A stretch of DNA of 8,570 nt from Victivallales bacterium (GTDB lineage Bacteria; Verrucomicrobiota; Lentisphaeria; Victivallales; SZUA-371). The translations under genes and the position numbers were made by a program. The stretch lies in NCBI GenBank assembly GCA_028691155.1, contig JAQUZV010000077.1:1-8570 (forward strand). Reading direction: 5' to 3'. How positions within the stretch are numbered: the first letter of the stretch is position 1; each line of letters opens with the position of its first letter. The notes beneath the pieces are model-generated. The model was not told the DNA's origin and did no database searches. It saw nothing but the letters and a program-made list of their open reading frames with translations. Shown here piece after piece: positions 1 through 5,239 of this stretch.

Positions 1-1
1 G

Positions 2-799
2 GTTATCATCGGCCTTTTTATCCTGCTCGAAAGCCGGACCGGGGAGCCGCTGCTTCATATCGGCCTGTTTCGCAACGGGTTATTTTCGCTGAGTCTGGTC
101 TGCGCGTTCATCTCGTTCGTCTGCATCTCCTCCTATACGCTGCTGTTCCCGTTTTATTTTCAGGAAACGCTGAAGCTTTCACCGTCCACGGCGGGAATCC
201 TGATGATGACCGCCCCGGTTATCATCGCCCTCCTTGCCGCCTTTTGCGGGATGCTGGCGGACCGGATCGGCGCGGAAATTCTTACCCTGATCGGCTTGCT
301 GATTATGAGCGCCAGTTTTCTGCTCATGTCACATTTGGGCCTCGCTTCGCCGCTTTGGTTCAGCGTATTGTTTCTGGGGCTCATGGCGGTGGGACAAGCG
401 CTCTTTCAACCGGCCAACAATTCACTGGTCATGTCCTCCTGTCCTCCAAACAAGCTGGGCATCGGCGGCGGACTCAACGCGTGGGTACGCAATCTTGGCC
501 AGTACGTCGGCGTCGTCCTTTCGACCACACTGCTTTACGGCTTCATGAGCCGCAAGATCGGGCATAATGTCGCCGACTATATCCGCGGGCGCGACGATGT
601 CTTCATCTATGGGATGAAAAATGTCTATTTGATTCTGATGACCATCTGCCTTATCGGCATGGTTCTCACCGTTTATCGTCTGGTCCGGGCGAAGCGGAAA
701 AATCGCCGGCCGCCGGTGCCGGAAACTTCCGTTTCCGATGTCGCCACGGTGGTTATGGCCGCTGACCATCCGACTCCGGACGACAGGGCTCGAGCCTAG
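2..799 (+). CDS. MFS drug efflux transporter, DHA2 (EmrB/QacA-like) family, C-terminal part
   Basis: This is an inner-membrane proton-driven multidrug exporter of the 14-helix DHA2 branch of the major facilitator superfamily. The reading frame is open from base 2, so the N-terminal half lies outside the window and 265 residues are visible. At least five hydrophobic segments can be seen, for example LFSLSLVCAFISFVCISSY, the helix around MMTAPVIIALLAAF, ILTLIGLLIMSASFLL and a last one at YLILMTICLIGMVLTVY. After MMTAPVIIALLAAF comes a loop GMLADRIG, a match to the usual D-R-x-G loop. The stretch GQALFQPANNSLVMSSCPP followed by GIGGGLNAWVRNLGQYVG is the segment most typical of DHA2 proteins. A basic, hydrophilic tail of about 45 residues follows the last helix and ends at TAG 797-799. 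The substrate cannot be told. The gene converges on the methyltransferase with only 29 bases between the stop codons. Confidence 0.9.
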   Translation, partial: VIIGLFILLESRTGEPLLHIGLFRNGLFSLSLVCAFISFVCISSYTLLFPFYFQETLKLSPSTAGILMMTAPVIIALLAAFCGMLADRIGAEILTLIGLLIMSASFLLMSHLGLASPLWFSVLFLGLMAVGQALFQPANNSLVMSSCPPNKLGIGGGLNAWVRNLGQYVGVVLSTTLLYGFMSRKIGHNVADYIRGRDDVFIYGMKNVYLILMTICLIGMVLTVYRLVRAKRKNRRPPVPETSVSDVATVVMAADHPTPDDRARA

Positions 800-814
800 C
801 GTCTCCGCCGGAAC

Positions 815-836
815 CGCCATGCAGGCGACTATTTTT
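815..836 (+). terminator. weak possible terminator of the MFS gene
   Basis: A short hairpin CGCC-ATGCA-GGCG at 815-827 is followed after four bases by five T residues (832-836). It lies in and just beyond the 29-base gap between the convergent stop codons, and the T-run already encodes the end of the methyltransferase on the other strand. The stem has only four pairs, so this is a weak call. Confidence 0.2.
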
Positions 837-1395
837 CTCCGACGATCAGAAAATGGTTCGGCAGAACCTCATAACGGCACACATGGCGGAAACCGGCCTG
901 TTGGAGTTGCGCCGCAACCACTTCTTCCGGCACCCGGATTTCGTCCCGCGGCCCGATGGACACGGCTCCTTTCCGCCAGTCGATCAGAGCGGCTTTGCCG
1001 CCTGGCTTGAGCAGCCGATAAGCTTCTGAGAGCAGTTGTTCCGGTTTTGTCAGTTCGTGATGGACCGTAATCATGTAAACCAAGTCAGCGATTTCATTCT
1101 CCAGCGGGACGGCGGATTCGGCGGAAAGCAGGGCCGCAATATTCTCCTCCGTCAGATTTTCCTGCATCCACGCGGCCATTACCGGCGAGGAATCACAGGC
1201 ATAAATCATGCCGTCCGGCATTCTGGCGGCAAAATTACGGGCAAAGATCCCGGTTCCGGCGCCGATGTCGATCAGCACCCGGGGAGTTGTCAATTGAAGC
1301 GTCTCCCAGATAAGGTCGGGATTAATCATGGCCACCCGTTCGGGGTCGTTAAGCTTGGCCAGTTTTTGCGGATTGAATTTGATGGATGCGGTCAT
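829..1395 (-). CDS. class I SAM-dependent methyltransferase (Methyltransf_11/UbiE-like fold)
   Basis: This is a soluble 188-residue methyltransferase with a Rossmann-type SAM-binding fold; its acceptor substrate is unknown. Motif I is VLIDIGAGTG at residues 40-49. An acidic residue for the SAM ribose follows at D68 (IYACDSS). The DLVYMITVHHEL segment is at 104-115, and the post-motif LLKPGGKAALIDW is at 128-140. The N-terminal segment KLAKLNDPERVAMINPD looks like a family-specific cap. The frame is open further upstream, but the ATG at 1395 is chosen for two reasons. It has a GGAG ribosome-binding site 8 bases before it. The promoter at 1424-1452 also puts the transcript start near 1417, so starts at 1413 or 1452 would be at or before the 5' end. 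The gene is monocistronic as far as seen. At 188 residues it is short, but all core SAM motifs are present. Confidence 0.9.
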   Translation of the reverse strand: MTASIKFNPQKLAKLNDPERVAMINPDLIWETLQLTTPRVLIDIGAGTGIFARNFAARMPDGMIYACDSSPVMAAWMQENLTEENIAALLSAESAVPLENEIADLVYMITVHHELTKPEQLLSEAYRLLKPGGKAALIDWRKGAVSIGPRDEIRVPEEVVAAQLQQAGFRHVCRYEVLPNHFLIVGEK

Positions 1396-1423
1396 ATGGT
1401 TTTCTCCAAACATGTTTTGAAAA

Positions 1424-1452
1424 ACGATAATGCCGCCGACCGCTCCTGTCAA
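1424..1452 (-). promoter_or_regulatory. sigma70-type promoter of the methyltransferase gene
   Basis: Read on the minus strand, a perfect -35 box TTGACA (1452-1447) is followed by a 17-base spacer and a -10 box TATCGT (1429-1424, four of six consensus bases). It lies about 30 bases upstream of the ATG at 1395 and would give a leader of roughly 20 bases. This also decides the start codon of the gene. Confidence 0.6.
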
Positions 1453-1587
1453 CTGCCGACCAAGGGAAAAGGAGCTTCATGGAAATTTATGGGTTGCGGT
1501 AACTCTTTATTTCCGGCGAAATCTTTCCGTTACTTTTTCCAACAGTCAAATCATTTGAGCTCAATTATCGGTTCTACCACCCACAAA

Positions 1588-1701
1588 TTATGGTGAAGAG
1601 GCAAAGAAAAGATAGGTTGAAACGGAATCCCCTTCTCCCGATATCACCACCGCTCCCGGCATCACCGCGATTCGGCGTTTCGTCACAAAAAACTTATCGT
1701 C
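1588..1701 (-). pseudogene. possible out-of-frame C-terminal tail of the upstream membrane protein gene
   Basis: Directly after the stop of the 1694-2425 frame, another minus-strand frame stays open for 37 codons (1701 down to the TAA at 1588-1590). It encodes a protein-like segment beginning DDKFFVTKRRIAVMPGAVVI and ending in STYLFFASSP. Removing a single base from the C-run at 1701-1704 would join it to the preceding frame as ...EMTARDDKFFVTKRR. It has no convincing start site of its own. It may be a decayed or misread tail, or chance. The rest of 1396-1693 holds only the methyltransferase promoter and nothing else I can support. Confidence 0.25.
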
Positions 1702-2425
1702 CCCGGGCGGTCATTTCAATCCAGCGCTGCTGATTTTGAATCATCCCCAAAGGGCAATAGAAATTGCCCAGATATTTCATATTTTCCCGATTAAGCTTGA
1801 TAAAAGCGACCGGGTCCAGATATATAGCCCGACACACATCCCATGGCGTAACATTGATTTTCTGGAAGATTTTCTGTATTTCCGGCGGAGCCCCATAGGC
1901 ATACCAGATACATTTTACACTCTCTTCCGGTAACGACAATTGCCGGACAAGTTCGACCTTTTGCCCGGTATGCATCAAGATGCTATAATAAAGCGCATGA
2001 AGCGAAGTCTCTCTCACGGCTTTCTTTTCGACATCATGGGAAGCGATTCGTGTCATTCCGACGCCGATAACGGCAATTGTACTACCAATAGAAAGAATTA
2101 TCCACCATTTTAAGGTCAATCGTTTCAACACCCACCAGATCAATATTATTTGTAAGACAAATGCATAACCGAACCAATAAACATATTGTCGTTTGGCTGA
2201 ACCGGCAAGCAGCAACACCAGAAAAACTATGGCTCCGATTCCAACAACCATCAGCGGATCGTACCGCCCTTTTCCACCCATAGAAATAATCCCGATATAG
2301 CCGGCAAAAATAATGAAAAAGCCGGCAATGTCGCCAGAAAATACCATCATTACCGGGAATCCAACATCATAAAAATAAAGCCCAGAGCCAAATATTGAAC
2401 CAGAAAATACGGCAGGTTGGCACAT
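1694..2425 (-). CDS. multi-pass membrane protein of unknown function, main part (frame probably begins upstream)
   Basis: I do not recognise this family. The 243-codon frame has four strong hydrophobic segments (about residues 22-48, 57-75, 82-100 and 106-124). They are followed by a soluble tail of about 119 residues with the charged, aromatic stretch LPEESVKCIWYAYGAPPEIQ and PWDVCRAIYLDPVAFIKLNRE. The layout of several helices followed by a hydrophilic C-terminal domain would fit an envelope or polysaccharide-related membrane protein, but that is not evidence of function. The first ATG of this frame (2425) has no good ribosome-binding site. The better start is in another frame at 2625, so this is probably the 3' part of a larger, interrupted gene. 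GC content is about 40% at 2041-2220 (73 of 180 bases by count) against about 60% in a dnaK sample. This hints at transfer from elsewhere or at relaxed selection. Confidence 0.55.
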   Translation of the reverse strand: MCQPAVFSGSIFGSGLYFYDVGFPVMMVFSGDIAGFFIIFAGYIGIISMGGKGRYDPLMVVGIGAIVFLVLLLAGSAKRQYVYWFGYAFVLQIILIWWVLKRLTLKWWIILSIGSTIAVIGVGMTRIASHDVEKKAVRETSLHALYYSILMHTGQKVELVRQLSLPEESVKCIWYAYGAPPEIQKIFQKINVTPWDVCRAIYLDPVAFIKLNRENMKYLGNFYCPLGMIQNQQRWIEMTARGR

Positions 2426-2625
2426 TTGAAGGGAAATTTTTCCTGCTGAACCAGAAACAATTTATCTTCTTCCCGAGATTCCCCAAAATATGCGCGGAAG
2501 AATGCCAGACATGATGGTTTTCCTGTTCCAGAAACTCCCAGTAATTGAGCGACTGGGAAAAGAATCGCCGTTGATATTCCGCCGGCTGTTGATCCGGCAA
2601 TGGCCAATTCACCTTGAATGAGCAT
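2350..2625 (-). pseudogene. N-terminal fragment of the same membrane protein gene, frame-disrupted
   Basis: The ATG at 2625 has a strong ribosome-binding site, GGGGG with a 7-base spacer, so translation should begin here. The 91-residue product has a hydrophobic N-terminal segment (AGSTAGGISTAILFPVAQLL), a charged stretch around GESREEDKLFLVQQEKFPFK and a second helix YFLVQYLALGFIFMML. It then stops at 2350-2352, while hydrophobic coding potential continues in the frame of the 1694-2425 entry. One extra base in the short G-run at 2355-2357 would fuse the two as ...FMMLDSPVMMVFSGDIAG. The two entries are therefore best read as one gene broken by a real frameshift, a sequencing error or, less likely, a programmed shift. 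A competing frame starting at 2645 overlaps it but is rich in Trp and His and has no comparable start site. Confidence 0.5.
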
Positions 2626-2831
2626 GGCTTTTCCCCCAATTTCATATAGCGGAGGAAATCGCCATTATCGGCAACGCCAAACTCCTATTTTGTACAAAAC
2701 AGTTGAAACGTGAAGTAAAAAAACAATACCATTAAAAACCATTTTGACATCCGGGCAAACGGGTAGTGTCCCGATGTTTCCGTAAATTGAGATTGGTCAC
2801 GAATGCGGGAGAGTTATGCCTGGGCGACGCC

Positions 2832-2862
2832 CCGACGAGAATGGGTCACCATACCTCGTCGG
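2832..2862. repeat. stem-loop 1 (8 + 4 base pairs)
   Basis: CCGACGAG (2832-2839) pairs perfectly with CTCGTCGG (2855-2862). After a small internal loop, ATGG (2841-2844) pairs with CCAT (2849-2852) around a GTCA tetraloop. No T-run follows on either strand, so it is not a simple intrinsic terminator. Confidence 0.6.
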
Positions 2863-2878
2863 AGCAGGCGGAAATCAA

Positions 2879-2896
2879 ATGCGGACAACGCCGCAT
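2879..2896. repeat. stem-loop 2 (6 base pairs)
   Basis: ATGCGG (2879-2884) and CCGCAT (2891-2896) are perfect inverted copies around a 6-base loop. On the minus strand the first arm contains an ATG at 2896, part of the ATGATG pair beginning at 2899. Confidence 0.45.
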
Positions 2897-2910
2897 CATC
2901 GAATATCTCC

Positions 2911-2939
2911 TTTATCCATTCCGGAAAGCGATGGATAAA
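2911..2939. repeat. stem-loop 3 (9 base pairs)
   Basis: TTTATCCAT (2911-2919) and ATGGATAAA (2931-2939) are perfect inverted copies around an 11-base loop. On the minus strand the last three bases of the stem overlap an AAAGGAG sequence (2913-2907), so the stem could partly cover that possible ribosome-binding site. Confidence 0.55.
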
Positions 2940-3044
2940 ACCGCCCGGGGACCGGGACCGGGACATGATCGGGATATCCGCTCCCATAATTGCCGCCGGC
3001 CGTTCGGGGAAAAAGCCGGCGACGGTACGGACGGCGGACCGGAT

Positions 3045-5033
3045 TCATTCGGCCGCCCGGGGCAGTTTCACGGTAAATACCGTACCGACGCCGACGTCAC
3101 TGCTGACCGTAACTTCGCCCCGGTTGGATTTGACGTAATTATAAACGATATTCAGTCCCAATCCAGTCCCGACCCCAACCGGTTTCGTGGTAAAAAACGG
3201 ATCGAAAATACGCATGAGATTTTCGGGTGAAATCCCACAACCGTTGTCGCCGATGGAGAAAAAAACAAAATCCCCTTCGCTCCAGGTGCGAAGCCGGATT
3301 TCACCATATTTGTCAATGGCCTGTCCCGCATTGACCAGCAGATTCATGATAACCTGGGCAATCTGGCCGATATAGGCGGCAACCAGGGGAATGTCGCCGT
3401 ATTCCCGAATCACCTTCGCTTTGTATTTCAATTCGGCGGCGGCGACATCCAACGTCTGATCCAGCAGGCGGTTGAGATCGAATTCCTCCACATCCTGATC
3501 GTCGTGATGGGAAAAATCCTTGAGTGAAGTCACAATCCGGGTAATACGCCGCATACCTTCCGTGGCATCGGCCAGCAAAGCGTCGAGATCCTGGCGAATC
3601 ACCGGCAACTGGAGCTTTTCCAGCACGACGGCAAGTTTTTCCCGCCGTACCGCAATTTCGTCCGGCGAAGTTCCTGGTTCGGGAAAAGCGGCGGCATAGG
3701 CATCGACGGCCGTGCCGAGGTCCCGGACATATTGGGCCAGCGTCTGCAGATTGCCGATAACAAACCCGGCCGGATTATTGATTTCATGGGCAATCCCGGC
3801 CGCCAGTTGCCCGATGGAGGCCATCTTTTCCGTCTGCAGCAGCGCTCCCTGGGTATCGGCCAGTTCCCGCAAGGCCGTCTGCAACTCGGCATTGGTCTTT
3901 TCCAGTTCGACGGTACGGGATCTGACCCGATCCTCGAGTTCTTCGTGCATGCGTCGCAATTCGGCCTCGGTCCGTTGCTTTTCCGCCAGTTCATGCCGCA
4001 ACTCGGCGGTGCGCGCCGCCACTTCCTGTTCCAGCGACGTCTTGGCCTCCCGCAACGCCGTCTCCCGGGCGGCAATGCGTTCGCCCATTTCGTTGAAGTC
4101 GACCGCCAGTTGCCGCAATTCGGTGATCTTCTGGTTTGCCGGCACCGGAGCTCCGTTGTGGGACACCGCCAGCCGGTGGGCAAAGGAACGCAATTCACTC
4201 AGCGATTTGGCGAAACCGTAGTGAATCAGGAGAAACGCGGCCAGGCAGAGCAGGAAAAACAAAACGAGCAGGGTCGAAGACAGCATAACGGTAAGAACTT
4301 CGCGATTCCTTTCCAACGCGCTGAAATCGCCATGATACTGCACCCGGATTCCGGTCCGCCCCAGATTGACTTCCTGATATGGCGATGCCGCCTGTCGACC
4401 GAAGGAAGCAATCACCCGGTGTTTGTAGACCAATTTCATATAGCTGTTGTCGGGGATAATCCCGTTACGAAAACGCCGGCTCCACAGCGATACCGGCATT
4501 TCCGCCACCAGAATACCTTCACTGTGCCCGTTGCAGCATACCGGAACGGCAATGCGGAAATAAAAGGATTTCCCGTCCGAACTGATCTCGTCGTAATGGC
4601 TCTCCTCCCCCTCCGCCAGCTTGGCCACCCAAGGCAGACGAGCATAATCGAACCGGGGCTGCGGACGGGTGGCGTAAATAGTTTCGCCGCGGTAATTGAG
4701 CAGGGTAATCTGGTATTTTTCCCCCAGAATGGAGAGTCCGTCCATAAAACGGGCCAGTTCGGGCAAATCCGGTTTCGGGAGCATGACGGCCCGGGTAACC
4801 GCCGGATATCGGGCATAATCGTCCAGAACGAAACGAACGTTTTCCATGGAAGCGTTGATGCTGCGGAAAAGCATACCGGTCTGCTGCAGCAGGTTGTCAC
4901 GCTGCAACCGGGCAAAGCTGTCCTCCGTCCATTTATTGACGATATAATTGATGCCGCCGATGACCAGAGCGAAAAAGAGCAGCAACGCCATCATCAGCGC
5001 CTGGTTCAACGAAAGCCCGCGGGATCTGAACAT
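3045..5033 (-). CDS. membrane-bound sensor histidine kinase with extracytoplasmic sensor, HAMP and coiled coil
   Basis: This is a 662-residue inner-membrane histidine kinase that should autophosphorylate on ATP and pass the phosphate to a response regulator located elsewhere. Domains in order are: helix 1 at about 12-33; an extracytoplasmic, CACHE-like sensor at about 34-246; helix 2 at about 248-272; a HAMP-like segment to about 325; and a long coiled coil at about 326-400 (AELRHELAEKQRTEAELRRM). The HisKA domain has phospho-acceptor H416 in GIAHEINNP. The ATPase domain has the N box VIMNLLVNAG (N564 and N568), G1 DNGCGIS (596-602), F box FDPFFTTKP (610-618) and G2 GVGTGLGL (620-627). All catalytic motifs are intact. 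The start at 5033 has GGTGAG four bases upstream. The sensor carries PVCCNGH (C166, C167, H170), a possible metal or redox site. No receiver domain or regulator gene lies beside it, and it is divergent from the metal permease. The ligand is unknown. Confidence 0.95.
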   Translation of the reverse strand: MFRSRGLSLNQALMMALLLFFALVIGGINYIVNKWTEDSFARLQRDNLLQQTGMLFRSINASMENVRFVLDDYARYPAVTRAVMLPKPDLPELARFMDGLSILGEKYQITLLNYRGETIYATRPQPRFDYARLPWVAKLAEGEESHYDEISSDGKSFYFRIAVPVCCNGHSEGILVAEMPVSLWSRRFRNGIIPDNSYMKLVYKHRVIASFGRQAASPYQEVNLGRTGIRVQYHGDFSALERNREVLTVMLSSTLLVLFFLLCLAAFLLIHYGFAKSLSELRSFAHRLAVSHNGAPVPANQKITELRQLAVDFNEMGERIAARETALREAKTSLEQEVAARTAELRHELAEKQRTEAELRRMHEELEDRVRSRTVELEKTNAELQTALRELADTQGALLQTEKMASIGQLAAGIAHEINNPAGFVIGNLQTLAQYVRDLGTAVDAYAAAFPEPGTSPDEIAVRREKLAVVLEKLQLPVIRQDLDALLADATEGMRRITRIVTSLKDFSHHDDQDVEEFDLNRLLDQTLDVAAAELKYKAKVIREYGDIPLVAAYIGQIAQVIMNLLVNAGQAIDKYGEIRLRTWSEGDFVFFSIGDNGCGISPENLMRIFDPFFTTKPVGVGTGLGLNIVYNYVKSNRGEVTVSSDVGVGTVFTVKLPRAAE

Positions 5034-5080
5034 CAGCTCACCCAGTAGTTATTATGATTCCAGAATGACGTCCCAACCCT

Positions 5081-5112
5081 ATTATATTATCCGCATTGCC
5101 GCATAAAATCAA
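5081..5112 (-). promoter_or_regulatory. possible promoter of the kinase gene
   Basis: On the minus strand a perfect TATAAT lies at 5086-5081 and an overlapping GATAAT at 5091-5086, with a TTGATT at 5112-5107. The spacing is poor for both combinations (20 and 15 bases), so only the -10 element is persuasive. It lies about 50 bases upstream of the start codon. Confidence 0.35.
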
Positions 5113-5144
5113 CATATTTAATCCAGGTAATCCCCAATATCATC

Positions 5145-5173
5145 TTGATCATAACGCCGACACCATGTATTAT
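5145..5173 (+). promoter_or_regulatory. sigma70-type promoter of the metal permease gene
   Basis: TTGATC (5145-5150, four of six consensus bases) and TATTAT (5168-5173, five of six) are separated by an ideal 17 bases. Transcription would start near 5180, giving a leader of about 60 bases before the ATG at 5240. No clear metal-regulator operator was recognised in this short intergenic region. Confidence 0.5.
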
Positions 5174-5239
5174 CGCTGTGATATGGCCGTTTTCGTACCG
5201 GAAATAATGTTCAATGAAAATGCTCGAAAAAGGGAAATT

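Larger units (their letters stand above)
2626..3044. other. 419-base stretch without a confident gene, containing three stem-loops
   Basis: The stretch lies between the kinase stop and the start of the membrane gene. The part at 2640-2760 is AT-rich and shows no convincing promoter for either strand. The part at 2766-3044 is GC-rich and holds three perfect stem-loops, entered separately, and a short tandem run of GGGACC at about 2948-2963. On the minus strand the kinase frame continues open past its TGA as far as TAA 2814-2816. It contains a 57-codon ORF (ATG at 2987), but no good start signal was seen. A second minus-strand ORF of 17 codons (2846-2899) has an AAAGGAG site 7 bases before its ATG. 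The segment beginning GGGTAGTGTCCCG at 2761 could be the end of a decayed mobile element, but no matching other end was found in the window. Confidence 0.4.

Noticed and set aside
787..796. The palindrome GGCTCGAGCC at the end of the MFS gene
   Set aside because: It has no loop, lies inside codons, and is short enough to be chance in GC-rich DNA.
1479..1502. A 7-codon plus-strand ORF with AAGGAG before its ATG
   Set aside because: It is too short, lies between minus-strand genes, and no downstream plus-strand gene exists for it to regulate.
1036..1596. A 186-codon plus-strand frame across the methyltransferase
   Set aside because: It is antisense to the methyltransferase motifs and has no ribosome-binding site.
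2744..2749. A perfect TTGACA on the plus strand
   Set aside because: There is no -10 box at 16-18 bases and no plus-strand gene downstream before the kinase.
3732..5048. A 438-codon plus-strand frame opposite the kinase
   Set aside because: The kinase frame carries every expected motif, and the opposite frame is Gln- and Arg-rich low-quality sequence with no start signal.
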